DNA from: a virus
DNA length: 64,000 bases
Reading direction: 5' to 3' (one strand)
Virus record (IMG/VR): IMGVR_UViG_3300017613_000561
Location: 1 to 64,000 of that record
Below the pieces are notes generated by a model. The model was not told the origin of the DNA. It was given only the letters and a program-made list of their open reading frames with translations, and ran no database searches. The position numbers were made by a program, and so were the translations under genes. Position 1 is the stretch's first letter; each line of letters begins with the position of its first letter. Positions 1-11,400 of the stretch are shown piece after piece.

Positions 1-18
1 CAGGGTGGTGATTACTAA
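1..18 (+). CDS. 3' end of an upstream gene (partial)
   Basis: The first five codons read Gln-Gly-Gly-Asp-Tyr and then TAA. This is the tail end of a gene that enters from the left. Its stop overlaps the next ATG by one base (TAATG), the same coupling seen at many junctions in this phage. Nothing can be said about its function. Confidence 0.5.
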   Translation, partial: QGGDY

Positions 19-1541
19 TGAGAGGGGGTGGGCCTAAGGGGTTGTCCCAGCCCAGAAGAAATTTAGGTTCTCCAACTACCATGGTGGAGAAGCCTGATGA
101 TGAGCACTCTTATGGTATGTGTCGGTTTGAGTACACTGCAGGTGATCAGTACTCCAAGAATGCTGGCTTTGACCCTTTTTATGAATATGTTTACCAGAGT
201 GCCCATAATGTTGGAGACGCAGGTTGGATAATAGATCTGGGGACAGAAGAACAGCTGGGTTGGGTATCTGTAGCCTCAGATCCTGTAGGGGACAATGGGG
301 TATATGAAGAGCTGTTTCTATGGTGGTCCCACGATAAGGTGCGGTGGTATAAGCAGCCTGGGAACCATAACCACCACAGGCATTACAGTACTGCTGGTGG
401 GCCGCATAACAACATTTACATGTACTGCCACATCCAGCAGCCAGTACAGAAGGCCAGATACTGGAAGATAACCTTCCCTGATTTCGACTCAGACTATGAT
501 GATGACTACATTCACACCACCAAGTTAACGGTGGGCCTAGTCCGTAACGATAATGTTTTGGTGGACGTGTTTCGGGAGCAGGCAGAACAGTTGTACCCTA
601 GCAGCTTTGACTATTATCACACCCCTCGTCAGATGCATGTAGGGCAGTGCTTTAACTGTGGTTGGCCCCCAGAGTTTATCTGGAACAACATGATGGCAGA
701 TGAAGGGTCCCATACGTCCAGGGAAGGGGCTAAGTACTGGACTGCTCTGGTGGATATGAAGGTACAGAGGGCTAGTAATGACTACTGGGATAAGCAAGAG
801 ATCACCCAGCTGCTAAAGAACGGGTTTACGATCCAGGAGGCGTTCACAGGCCCTGATACTGGGGACACCTATACTATCAATGGGAAGTACTATGGGGGTG
901 GCCCTACGTACCTGTATGATTATCGTATGTGGTGCTGGAGGACTGAGCGGAGCAATAATATTCATGTTGGGCAGCAGTACCTGTTAGAGTCTGTTAAGAC
1001 ATGGCACTCACTGGGGGACGTACCTGATTTCGCCATAGTAACCTCGTCAGGGGAGCAGGCGGGGTGGCAGATAGTACATAAGGATCTACCGGCTGCTATC
1101 TTACGGATGAGTTATAGCGCCAACTCTGAACAAAGTACCTTGGTCGCAGAGGATCTGGGGTTTGATGAGGAGTATGTATATCACTATCCCACGTTGCTAA
1201 ATAGGCATATGCTGTTGGCTAGGAACAGTACCGGAAGACAGCACTTTGGGAGCTATACCGGTAATGGGTCAGCCTCAGGACCGTCTATAACGGCTCCTGG
1301 GTTCCAGCCTGATGTCATAATGATATTCAAGCCTGAGGCCGCTAATGATAATGACATGTACATGTGGGACCGAGATTTTGAGGCTACTACTGGAGCCTGT
1401 TGGAAGGGGGCTAATCAGTACCATGTAGAGTCGCCCCCATCCTTAGCCTTTGCTGCCTCGGGGTTTACCATCTCCGATGCTGGGGATGAAATCAATGAAT
1501 CTGGGATCATATTTTATTACGCAGTATGGAAGATGGATTGA
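18..1541 (+). CDS. Tail fibre/adhesin-like protein with discoidin-like region
   Basis: A 507-residue protein, probably exposed on the tail. Residues about 40-180 resemble an F5/8 type C (discoidin) carbohydrate-binding fold, with the pattern GWIIDLG...VSV...LFLWWSHDKVRWY...ARYWKITF. Residues about 411-507 form a second beta-rich module starting GSYTGNG and containing FQPDVIMIFK, a style common in phage fibre proteins. It is aromatic-rich, with no signal peptide or membrane segment. The start is coupled to the upstream stop; an in-frame ATG at 81 is an alternative. It begins a run of structural genes and its partner at 1545 carries a similar fold. Discoidin assignment is by pattern only. Confidence 0.7.
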   Translation: MRGGGPKGLSQPRRNLGSPTTMVEKPDDEHSYGMCRFEYTAGDQYSKNAGFDPFYEYVYQSAHNVGDAGWIIDLGTEEQLGWVSVASDPVGDNGVYEELFLWWSHDKVRWYKQPGNHNHHRHYSTAGGPHNNIYMYCHIQQPVQKARYWKITFPDFDSDYDDDYIHTTKLTVGLVRNDNVLVDVFREQAEQLYPSSFDYYHTPRQMHVGQCFNCGWPPEFIWNNMMADEGSHTSREGAKYWTALVDMKVQRASNDYWDKQEITQLLKNGFTIQEAFTGPDTGDTYTINGKYYGGGPTYLYDYRMWCWRTERSNNIHVGQQYLLESVKTWHSLGDVPDFAIVTSSGEQAGWQIVHKDLPAAILRMSYSANSEQSTLVAEDLGFDEEYVYHYPTLLNRHMLLARNSTGRQHFGSYTGNGSASGPSITAPGFQPDVIMIFKPEAANDNDMYMWDRDFEATTGACWKGANQYHVESPPSLAFAASGFTISDAGDEINESGIIFYYAVWKMD

Positions 1542-1544
1542 GTT

Positions 1545-2018
1545 ATGTATGGACCGTCAGGATTTGTTAGGGGGTTGCCCGTAAAGAGGGAGTATAATTC
1601 TATGCATAGGAGTGGCCCCCATCTGTATTGGCGGGTTAGGTTTCTGAGTACAGAGTTGTCGGCCTTTGATGACGATCTGGACCCTCAGAAAGAAGCAGCC
1701 TTGAGGAACGTATATTTCTATGATGGTGCAGGGAACGAGATATCAGATGAGGCAGAGATCAATTTCAGCCTTACCTGGACAGAGAATGAAGCCAAGGACT
1801 TTGGGGTAGGAGAGGACCGTATTTATTGGGCCAAGTTCCCCCGGCCGGTGTATGTGCCTTCCTATGCAGTGTATGGTAGGTACTTTAGAAATAATTGGGT
1901 GCTGGAGTTCTCGAATGATAACCGGGTGTGGATTGTGGCACACAAGGCGTACTGCCAGGATATTATAGATGCAGGTGATTATGATACCTACGTGACGCAC
2001 ACATACGAGGTGGTTTAG
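1545..2018 (+). CDS. Small discoidin-like tail protein
   Basis: A 157-residue protein, rich in aromatic residues and Asp, with no signal peptide. The run LYWRVRFLSTELSAFDDD near residue 30 and the C-terminal WVLEFSNDNRVWIVAH resemble the core strands of F5/8 type C domains, like the N-terminal part of the preceding gene. It starts three bases after that gene and its TAG overlaps the GTG start of the next, so it is part of the same structural operon. Probably an accessory adhesin or fibre-connector subunit; function is inferred from fold resemblance and location. Confidence 0.6.
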   Translation: MYGPSGFVRGLPVKREYNSMHRSGPHLYWRVRFLSTELSAFDDDLDPQKEAALRNVYFYDGAGNEISDEAEINFSLTWTENEAKDFGVGEDRIYWAKFPRPVYVPSYAVYGRYFRNNWVLEFSNDNRVWIVAHKAYCQDIIDAGDYDTYVTHTYEVV

Positions 2019-3622
2019 TGGCTACACAGTTATTCAGAAATAATGTAATTACTGCTTTATCAGCTGACTTGAGTACGGGCGGGACCACGGTTAATCTGGC
2101 TCCAGGGGGCGGAGACCTGTTCCCTTCTCCTAGTGCAGGTCAGTATTTCTTAGCTACTATACATACAGTCACCTATGACCAGTGGGAAGTTATCAAGGTA
2201 ACCTCCACGTCTGGGGATACGTTTACCAATGTTGAGAGGGGGTATGAAGGTACGCAGTACAGCTGGCAGATAGACCATTATGTGTCCATGAATGTGACGA
2301 AGGACACACTTGACAGGATTAGGGACAACACTCAGGTAGCAAGAACCAAGTCGGATAATGCTGTGGTACAGGTGGATTCGATAATTAGTTTGGCGGTCAG
2401 TATGGCTGATCTTGCAGTCACCTATACTAGTGAACCGGGAAGCACCTACGTTCCAGATGTTTCTGATAGCAATGTGCACCATATAGTCCTGGAAGAAAAT
2501 ATCACCATGGACTTGCCAGTTTGGGATCTGACCGGGAATAGGCAGGCTCTGTACCTGTATGTGAGGTCTAACAACTACACAGCATCGTGGGATTCAGGTT
2601 ATACCTGGATAGGAAGTGCGCCCACCTTTACGGGGGATAATACCTATGTTGTGGAGGTGTTCACCATAGATGCTGGTGGTAAGAGTTACGCTAAGCTGGT
2701 GGAGACCTTATCGGTGCACTCGGGTGCACCACCGGTAGCGTTCTACGGGTATGCTTTTGGTCTTGATGAGAACAATCAAGGTATAGACAAGATAAATCTG
2801 CTGACCCACACCCTGACCAATAAGTACCTTACAGATGAGTTTTACGACAGTGCTGGAGATGCTTTAGATTTTGGTTTGATGGGGACAGGCGTAGTAACTA
2901 ATAGATCTACTGCTCTGTACATCTTTGCAGGAAGGTATTGGGATAGTTCCTGGTACTACACAAGATCAGTGACCAAGTTTTTACTGGCTACTGAGGTGAT
3001 GTCCTACCTGTCCAGCATTGTTGATGACCAGTACTATATGAGTGCCAGCGGAGCCCATGACCAATCGACAGGAGATATGTACCTGAACTCAGGCACTGAC
3101 AGTACCAGCCTGGAGTTCCATAAGTTAAGCGCATCGGAGTCCCTGTCCATTGAGTCTAATGCCCAGAACTTTGACCACCCCAGAAACTCCCTGATGTCTG
3201 ACGATGGGACCAAGTGTTACATTGTTGGAGGCTTCACCAACCCTACCAAGTGGGACAAGTTTGTATTTGCCACCGGAGTGTTTACGGATGTGGCCGCAGT
3301 TGGGGCGAACATTTACTCGGCCCTAGCGGTAGGTAACGATAACTCTGGAACAAAGGCGTGGTACTGGGGATTCAACTCTGATCATCGGATATTTACGTTT
3401 GCCACGGATGTAGAAGCTGCGGCTTCAGGGCAGGATGATATTGGGTCAATCACCAGTGATGGTAAGGGTGGGTTTAACGACACACAGGTATACTGTGCAT
3501 TAGCAATACCTTTTGGTGGTAGGCTTTGGAATTACAACACTGATACCATGTCAACGGAAACAGGGTTGAACGCTACGGATCACGGAACAGTAGGATACGG
3601 AACAGATTATGCCCACACTTAA
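2018..3622 (+). CDS. Tail fibre protein
   Basis: A 534-residue protein with a GTG start overlapping the TAG of the gene before. The first 110 residues have the layout of a fibre attachment module (LFRNNVITAL...GGTTVNL...VTSTSGDTFTNVERGYEGTQ); similar N-termini occur in phage fibres and in the gene at 4817. From about residue 235 the protein looks like a beta-propeller, with repeated short blades of the type KCYIVGGFTNPTKWDKFVFATGVF and KAWYWGFNSDHRIFTFAT. That suggests a glycan- or surface-binding head. Its end overlaps the next gene by 14 bases. The propeller is inferred from repeated strand patterns, not from a search. Confidence 0.65.
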   Translation: MATQLFRNNVITALSADLSTGGTTVNLAPGGGDLFPSPSAGQYFLATIHTVTYDQWEVIKVTSTSGDTFTNVERGYEGTQYSWQIDHYVSMNVTKDTLDRIRDNTQVARTKSDNAVVQVDSIISLAVSMADLAVTYTSEPGSTYVPDVSDSNVHHIVLEENITMDLPVWDLTGNRQALYLYVRSNNYTASWDSGYTWIGSAPTFTGDNTYVVEVFTIDAGGKSYAKLVETLSVHSGAPPVAFYGYAFGLDENNQGIDKINLLTHTLTNKYLTDEFYDSAGDALDFGLMGTGVVTNRSTALYIFAGRYWDSSWYYTRSVTKFLLATEVMSYLSSIVDDQYYMSASGAHDQSTGDMYLNSGTDSTSLEFHKLSASESLSIESNAQNFDHPRNSLMSDDGTKCYIVGGFTNPTKWDKFVFATGVFTDVAAVGANIYSALAVGNDNSGTKAWYWGFNSDHRIFTFATDVEAAASGQDDIGSITSDGKGGFNDTQVYCALAIPFGGRLWNYNTDTMSTETGLNATDHGTVGYGTDYAHT

Positions 3623-4331
3623 GAAAGAACAGCTAGATAAGTACCTGGATGCCTGTGCTCAGCCACAGTCCAACTATGCCATTGAGCATCTGATTGATGG
3701 AGCCCAGCTGACCCCTGAGAGGCGGTTCCGGCAGGCGGTGATAGAACTGAACTCTGCGGAGAACGCACTTAGGAGCTTGGAGCAGGACTTTGCAGAGGCC
3801 AACTTGGATCTGGAGGCCACAGAACACAAGGCCAGATTAATTGGGTATGCAGCATGGCTGTCCACAGCATTCAAAATGGTGGATTTGGCTATCAGGCATC
3901 AACAGAATGCACTTAAGTTCAAAAGAATAAAGGTAGAGCGGCTGTCCAGGTCTTTGTTGGGTCGTCAACGAGAAATGGAAGCGCACTTGAAAGCCCTAGT
4001 AAAATACCAGGAAGAACTGGGGTTTACAGAAGATACTCCTGCCGAGGCAATATATGAGAGGTTGCAAGCAGCTGAGGGGAGGCACTATGCTACTAAGCTA
4101 TCCTTGGATGCAGCGGCACAGATAGTAGCTGCCCGGGGTGGGCCACATATGGGGGTGTTACTGGCTATGCAGCAGTTGCCACCGGAGGATATAGGTAGAG
4201 TGACTGGGTTGGTGGAGAAATTACTTAAGGCCCTGAGTAATAATGAACATGTTCCTGGTCTGCATGACCGGGAGGACTTTTTTAAATTGTTGGCGGGTGA
4301 CACCGCTAAACTGGAAAACAAAGACTCTTAG
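3609..4331 (+). CDS. Coiled-coil protein of unknown function in tail operon
   Basis: A 240-residue, largely helical protein rich in Leu, Ala, Glu and Lys. Residues about 40-130 read as a coiled coil (LNSAENALRSLEQDFAEANL, then QNALKFKRIKVERL). No enzyme motif, signal peptide or membrane segment was seen. It overlaps the fibre gene before it by 14 bases. Possible roles are a fibre chaperone, an assembly scaffold or a tail connector; a second helical protein holds a comparable place after the fibre gene at 19096. Not recognised. Confidence 0.6.
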   Translation: MPTLKKEQLDKYLDACAQPQSNYAIEHLIDGAQLTPERRFRQAVIELNSAENALRSLEQDFAEANLDLEATEHKARLIGYAAWLSTAFKMVDLAIRHQQNALKFKRIKVERLSRSLLGRQREMEAHLKALVKYQEELGFTEDTPAEAIYERLQAAEGRHYATKLSLDAAAQIVAARGGPHMGVLLAMQQLPPEDIGRVTGLVEKLLKALSNNEHVPGLHDREDFFKLLAGDTAKLENKDS

Positions 4332-4353
4332 AGTCCTACCGTGAGGCAATGCC

Positions 4354-4815
4354 ATGGCAACAACAACTTGTGATTTTGATTATTACGAAAACTTCTATAA
4401 GCACCAAGGCGCAGGCCACATAGAGCTAGATGCAGGCTCTTTCGGTATGCTCTTATGCACATCCACCTATACCCCGGATTTGGATGCCGATGAGTTTGTT
4501 GATGATCTTACCAACGAAGTTACAGGCAACGGGTACGCTAGAAAAATTCTTACAGGTGTTACGTACACAGAGGTTGGACCCAACGGTAAATATAAATTTG
4601 ATTCGGTAGATCCAGTATGGACCGCATCAGGAGGGTCGATTACCGCGCACTATTGGGTACTCTATTATGAAACTCCGGGTTCAGACGCTACTAGACATCT
4701 TATTGCTGTTGGCCTTCTTGATGTTACTGCTGGGGGAACTGATGTGGTAACCGCTGATGGGGAAACCCTCACCTTCCAGGTCAATGCAGATGGGCACTTC
4801 ACCGTAGGCGGTTAA
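4354..4815 (+). CDS. Minor tail/virion protein
   Basis: A 153-residue beta-rich protein. It has the layout of small phage structural proteins that start with an Asp/Tyr-rich strand and include a block such as GNGYARKILTGVTYTEV, then ITAHYWVLYYETPGSDATRHLIAVGLLD. No catalytic motif. A weak Shine-Dalgarno (GAGG) lies upstream. It is followed after one base by the gene at 4817, whose N-terminus is also fibre-like. Assignment as a virion protein rests on style and position. Confidence 0.6.
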   Translation: MATTTCDFDYYENFYKHQGAGHIELDAGSFGMLLCTSTYTPDLDADEFVDDLTNEVTGNGYARKILTGVTYTEVGPNGKYKFDSVDPVWTASGGSITAHYWVLYYETPGSDATRHLIAVGLLDVTAGGTDVVTADGETLTFQVNADGHFTVGG

Positions 4816-4816
4816 T

Positions 4817-5470
4817 ATGGCTACTGAAGCTAATTTTGTTAATACTACGACCAACTCTACTACCAGCATAGCGGCTACCACTGTAGTTGTGGTTGCAGCA
4901 TCATCTCCGTTTAATTCCCCCATAGATCCGAGTGGGGATACGGCTACGTTGATATTGCTGGATGATCCAGATACTCCGACTAAGTTAGAGATCATTACCT
5001 ATACCGGTAGGACAGGGGCAGGCCCGTACACGCTTACGGGAGTAACGAAAGGCGTGGATGGTACTTCGGATCAATCTTGGGCATCAGGTAGTCATGTTAT
5101 TCAAACTCCTACTGCTGCTTTAATTGCGTCATTGTATAAGAATGGGGGAGTACTTACTTCTTACGGGGAGACAGAAGTAGCTAAAGGTTCTGTATCAGGA
5201 GCACAGACGTTTAACACCGCTAATGGCAACATGTTTTCCCTTACCGCTACGGGAGCTATTACCCTTACCTTTACCAATGCCTTCGACACTACGGGGTTCA
5301 CTGTAATTGTTACGAACGCGGGAACGAATCTTACCTTCCCTGCATCCGTAGAGTGGGCGGGAGGTACAGCACCTACCCTGACGACTACGGGGGTGGATAT
5401 ACTTTCGTTTATAACCAATGATGGAGGCACTACTTGGTATGGATTCTTGGGGGGGGCTGACTTCTCATGA
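4817..5470 (+). CDS. Tail fibre-associated protein
   Basis: A 217-residue protein, very rich in Thr, Ser and Ala. The N-terminal half has the ITYTGRTGAGPYTLTGVTKG style seen in fibre attachment modules, and the C-terminal half carries repeated beta strands (GAITLTFTNAFDTTGFTVIV, then FPASVEWAGG) ending in TTWYGFLGG. It overlaps the start of the giant LamG gene by four bases (ATGATG region), so the two are probably made together. It may anchor that protein or form its stalk. Function is inferred. Confidence 0.6.
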   Translation: MATEANFVNTTTNSTTSIAATTVVVVAASSPFNSPIDPSGDTATLILLDDPDTPTKLEIITYTGRTGAGPYTLTGVTKGVDGTSDQSWASGSHVIQTPTAALIASLYKNGGVLTSYGETEVAKGSVSGAQTFNTANGNMFSLTATGAITLTFTNAFDTTGFTVIVTNAGTNLTFPASVEWAGGTAPTLTTTGVDILSFITNDGGTTWYGFLGGADFS

Positions 5471-8400
5471 TGTACCGTTTGGTTGTTATTGCAGCATCTA
5501 ATATTGGCGGGGGCGAGCCACCAGGACCATCATCTGAGTATTATTATGATTTGGTTATATCCGACCTTCCTGCTGGTTATTGGAGGTTGGGGGAGGGGGC
5601 CACACAAATACGTCCAGCTCTTATATGGTTAAGGGGTGATGCTACTACATACCATAATTATGATTTTACGTTCCTCACATCATATAATGATAGCGGGGAT
5701 GATTATGTAAAGAATAATAACGGATCGACTAATCTCATAACTCTCGATACAGCAGTAACTACTAGTGAATACACGTTTGAGTTCTGGATTCAATCTAAAA
5801 GTATATCCAGTAATGAGGTACTTCTCGGTATATTAAATACCGCTGAAACTGTAGTCGTAGCATTCCAGTTCTATAGTGGAAACCTCTATTTTTATAATGA
5901 AAGTGGATCTTATGTCAATGTAGATACGTTAGCTAATTTAGGTTTTGTAAATAACACATGGACTCATGTAGCTGCTGTAAGAACCTCCACAGACCTTGAT
6001 TTATATATTAATGGTACGCACGAACATAATACAACGGTATCCGGCACATACCAGATTGCGAAGCTTAGAACACAACACACCGCTGCTGCAACAGATTGCT
6101 GGTTCACCGATATTAAAATATCAGAAGAGGCTGTATATACGGATGATTTCACTCCTCCAACTAGAAACTCTACTACTAGATTTAGTACGGCAGAGGATAC
6201 CACCACTCACGCTATAGACCAGATAAACACTTTTGATGGTAACTATGTTAATACACCTACTCTTGGTGCTGCTGGGGTTTTAGTAGGGGATTCGGATACT
6301 GCAGTTACTTTTGATGACGCTTCTGATGAATATATAGGCATGGGGGATGTATTAGATTTTGATAATGATGACCCTCTTTCAATAGAGTGTTGGTTTAAGA
6401 CCTCTGTAAGTTCTACTCAGATGTCCCTAATAAGCAAGAATACCCATAATTCTCCATACAACGGGTACGATATATATCAGCACGGTACTAGCAATAAAAT
6501 ATACTTTACTTTGGCAGAAACCACCCCAGGAAACCATATAGGGGTATATACAGACAACACTTACAATGATGGCAATTGGCATCACTTAGTAGTTACGTAT
6601 GACGGTTCTACAAATGCGAGTGGCGTAACTATATATGTTGATGGAGCATCTGTATCTACAACTACCGACTCAGATGATCTGGGGGGTACTACCGTAAATA
6701 CCTACTCGTTTAATATCGCTAGTAGAAATGACGGGCAGTACACTTTCGATGGTTCTATGGATGAAGTAGCTGTTTATACCCATGTGCTTACTCCTGCTCA
6801 AGTAAAAGATCATTATATTGCAGGTAAATATGAAGTACAGGAGTACGCCTACTATGTATTATTATCAGACCCTGTTGCATATTGGAGGTTAGGAGAATCT
6901 GCTGGAACAAATGCTAAAGATCTTCTAGGTAATTACAATGGTACGTATACAAACACCCCCACACTAGGCGCTACAGGTGCCTTAATTGATGATTTGGATA
7001 CTGCAGTAACTTTTGATGACGCTTCTTCGGAATACGTCACCATGGGTGATGTTTTAGATTTTGATAAAGATGATCCTTTCTCTTTAGAGTGCTGGTTTAA
7101 AACCTCTACTAGCGGTAGTTACCAGATGCTGGTGACAAAACAAAATAATACAACAACATTAGGTTACGCTATATATCAACATAGTAGTAATGAATTAGAA
7201 TTTGTTTTAGGGAACGCCGTAGCGAATTATATTGTTGTAGATACTGATACTACTTATAACGATAATAATTGGCATCACTGTGTAGCTACTTATGATGGCT
7301 CTGAAGATGCTGGTGGGGTCACGATCTACGTTGATGGTGTTGCTGTAGCTACGACTACTGTTGCAAATAATTTAACGGGTACTACATTAAGCAGTCATCC
7401 ACTTTTAATTGGGGCTAGACAAAGTACATCCTATCCGTGGGATGGCTCCATAGATGAAGTCGCAGTTTATGATTATGCTTTACCTGCAACACAATCCTGG
7501 AAACATTTTTATTTCGGTAAACATGGATTTTTATTTAACCTATATGAAGATGTTATAAAAGCAGATACCCCATTAGCTTATTGGAGGTTGGGGGAGAGTA
7601 GTGGGACTGTTGCTGTAGATAGTATAGGTCCCTATCCTGGCACTTACACAGGCACTATCATAGTAAATAATGCAGGTGCTCTTGCTAATGACGTAGATAC
7701 TGCGGCAGATTTTGGTGCAGCAGCAGGCCACATAGATATGGGAGATGTTTTAGACTTTGCTTCTAGTGATCGTTTCAGTTTAGAGGCATGGTTTAAAACA
7801 AGTAGTAGTAGTAGCCAAGGTATTATAGGTAAATTTGATACTAAAGGTTATTTGATACAAATATCTTCTGGTACGATATATCAGTATATAAGAGTTACTA
7901 CCACTACTAATGAAATACGTAAAGTTTCTGTTAAAACCTTTAATGATGGCAATTGGCATCATTGTGTAGTTACGTATGACGGTAGTTCGGATGCTTCTGG
8001 TTTACTTCTATATGTAGATGGGCATGTTGCAGAATGCACTGCTACTTATGATACTTTGACAGGGGATATGAGTAACAGTACGGATCTTAATGTAGGTGCT
8101 TTTAATGCAGGATCTAAGTTCAGAGGCTTGTTGGATGAGGTTGCAATTTATGGTTATACCCTAGACGCATCACAGGTATATCACCATTATCTAGTGGGTA
8201 GTGAGGGGCGTGTACCTACAACCTACGATGCTGTTATTAAGTCAGATCTCCCGGTAGCGTATTGGAGGTTGGGGGAAACCACTGGAACTGTGGCATTTGA
8301 CCAGACGGGTACCTATAACGGTACATACACTAATACCCCGACACTGGCAGCAGGAGGAGCCCTTTTTGAAGATGCCAGCACTTCGGTAGTCTTTGACGAG

Positions 8401-11400
8401 GCTTCTGATGAATATATCACCATGGGTGATGTTCTTGATTTTGAAAGAACAGATTCTTTTTCTATAGCATGTTGGTTTAAAACATCAACTACTGGCACAA
8501 CTCAGATGTTGATTAGTAAAAATCTTAGTAGTGGCACGTACAGGGGTTATGCTATATATCAATCTAGTACTGATGATACTTTGTATTTTAAACTTAGGAG
8601 TGATAATACAGGTGCTAACCAACTAGATATAAAAACGGATAATACGTATAACGATGGCGAGTGGCATCATTGTGTGCTTACCTATGATGGTAGTTCGGAT
8701 GCTAAGGGCGCATATTTTTATATTGATGGTGTTCTTGTAGATACTACTATAGGAGATAACGGACTATCTACTACTACGATTAACAGTATAAATTTTCAAA
8801 TTGGGGCACGTAACGGCACTAACTTTCCTTGGGATGGCTCCATTGATGAAGTAGCTGTTTTTGATTATGCGCTTACCCACGAGAAGATTAAAAAGCACTA
8901 CAGCGTTGGTGTTACAGGTTACTTTGGGTATGCATATCAAACAATGTCATCAATACCTAGTGTGTATTGGAGGTTGGGGGATTACCCAGACGTTTCTACT
9001 ATCGCCCGAGATGAGATAAGAACTTTTGACGGGACCTACGGAGGGGTAAACACTTTGGGGGTGCCTGCATTAATATCGGGAGAAAGCGATAAGGCTGTAA
9101 CTTTTGGCGATGCTACAGGGGATTATATATCTGTAAGTACGGGAAATGAAATAGTTAAGACAGACCAACCATTTACTATAAGTTTTTGGTTTTCTTTAAA
9201 CACTTATACTGGCACTAAGTTTATAGCATTAGTACAAGTGGAATCAGATGCAACAGAACCTTATTTGATATTTCTCAGCAACGGGTATCCTGGGTATGCC
9301 GAGATATGTCTGGGGGCCACGGCGAATTGGGCTAAAGGGGATGCTGACCCAGATAGTTCTTTCGTAATTGATACCCTTTACCATATGGTTGTTACTTATA
9401 ACGGCCAAGGTAGTACTACTTTAGGTAATTATGCTCTATATGTAGACGGGGAAGAGATAACGATAACCACCACAAGTGCCTATGGGTCAGTAACTAACCA
9501 AACTATTCTTGCTGATGATGCAGCTAACGCTAACTATATAGATTGCGATGCAACAATAGATGAATTTGTTGTGCTTAGTAAGGAACTAACTGCTTACGAA
9601 GTTAGAAGTCAGTACCTGTTAGGTAAGTACGGTACCCTAAATTATGAACAGACTATTTTAGATTTAAGCCCAGAAGCATACTGGAGAATGGACGAAGCAT
9701 CAGGAGGTCTGTCTGATTCTGTAAACAGCTATGATCTTACCGCCAACGGTACTCCTGTTTATGAAGAAACTGGCTTGCTCTTTAATGACGTAAATAAAGC
9801 TATAACTTTTGATGGTAGCACAGAGTATTTTGAAGCTACAGCTACACCGCCTCTAGGCGCAGATGATGTAAGTGTTTATTCTATAACTTTTTGGATAGAA
9901 ATAGATGTACTCCCTGCAGCAGCAGCTATTATCTATGACCAACGCAGGGATAGCAACGGGGATTCCAATGTTGGTTTCCAGTTAAGAAGTACAGGTGTTT
10001 TTCGATCAGATAAATACCCGCCTTCAGGTTCAGAGTTAGATTCAAATCATGTAGCTACTACAGGAAGACTTTACTTTGTTGTTTATGTAGAAGATGGGTC
10101 AAGTAGAAAAATATATATCAACGGTCAATTAGATAATTCTGATTCTTCTGCAGAAACTTTTACAGGGTCTGATACAGACATGTTTGGTATAGGTGCCAAT
10201 GTTTCTTCCGGCCTGTATAAAGTAGAAGGCACTATAGATGAAATGGCTGTATTTACTTCGGCCCTCACCGCAACAGAAATTAAACATGCATACCTACTTG
10301 GTAAATACAGTAATGCTGGGTATGCGTATGAGATATTAAATATAGATCCTGTTGCATACTGGAGGTTAGGAGAATCTTCAGGGACGGCAGCTAGAGATGA
10401 GACACTCAAACATGACGGTACCTACACGAACACCCCTACTTTAGGGGCTTCAGGAACTTTGGTTGGGGACTTAGATACTGCCGTATCTTTTGATAATAGT
10501 TCTAACGAGTATGTAAGTATTGCAGACCATGTAGATTTAGATGGATTCTCTGCTTTCACTATAATGGCTGTGGTTAAACCGGACAGTGTGACAGGCTCAT
10601 TCGGTATTGTAGGTAAAGGTTCTACGTCAGCATGGGAACTACAATTATACAACTCAGATTTTTATTTCAATATTAACGAGGGTGGTGGTAATTCGATTGC
10701 TGCAGGACTTACGGTAGTTATAGGAACTACTTATTTTATTGTAGGTACTTATGACGGTTCTGATATGTACCTTTATGTTGATGCTATGGAAGAGAACACT
10801 AAATCTTTGACAGGTTCCGTTAATGCTAATGCACAGGCATTAGAGATCGGAAGAATAAGGCAAGACAACACCAAGGATTTTGATGGTGTGATTGATGAAG
10901 TTGCTTTGTTTGATTATGCTGTATCTGCTTCTGTGATTAGAGAGTTACATTGGCAAGGTAAATATAATAATTCTGGTTATGGATATACTATTTATCGAAA
11001 GCGTCCTGCAGTATATCTAAGGTTAGGGGAATCTGCAGGGACCGTTGCACATGATGTAATGGGGAACCAAAACGGTACCTACAACGGTACAGTTACTTTA
11101 GGGGCCACAGGTTTAGTATTTGGGGATTCAGATACAGCTTTAACTACTAACGGTACTGCTACTAATTATTTGTCTACTGGGTATCATGTAGATACTGATA
11201 ATGATTTTAGTATTGTTATGAGTGTAAATCTGGCTTCTGTTGCTGCCGCCACTTCATTCTTTTCTCAAGGGAGTACTAATGATTTCTTGATGTGGATGGA
11301 TGCTGCCGGTGCTACTAGATTCCTGGCTAATAATGCTACCAAGATTACCTGCGCTACTTTTTCTGCAAGCACCACGTATCATATTATGATGGTTAGATCT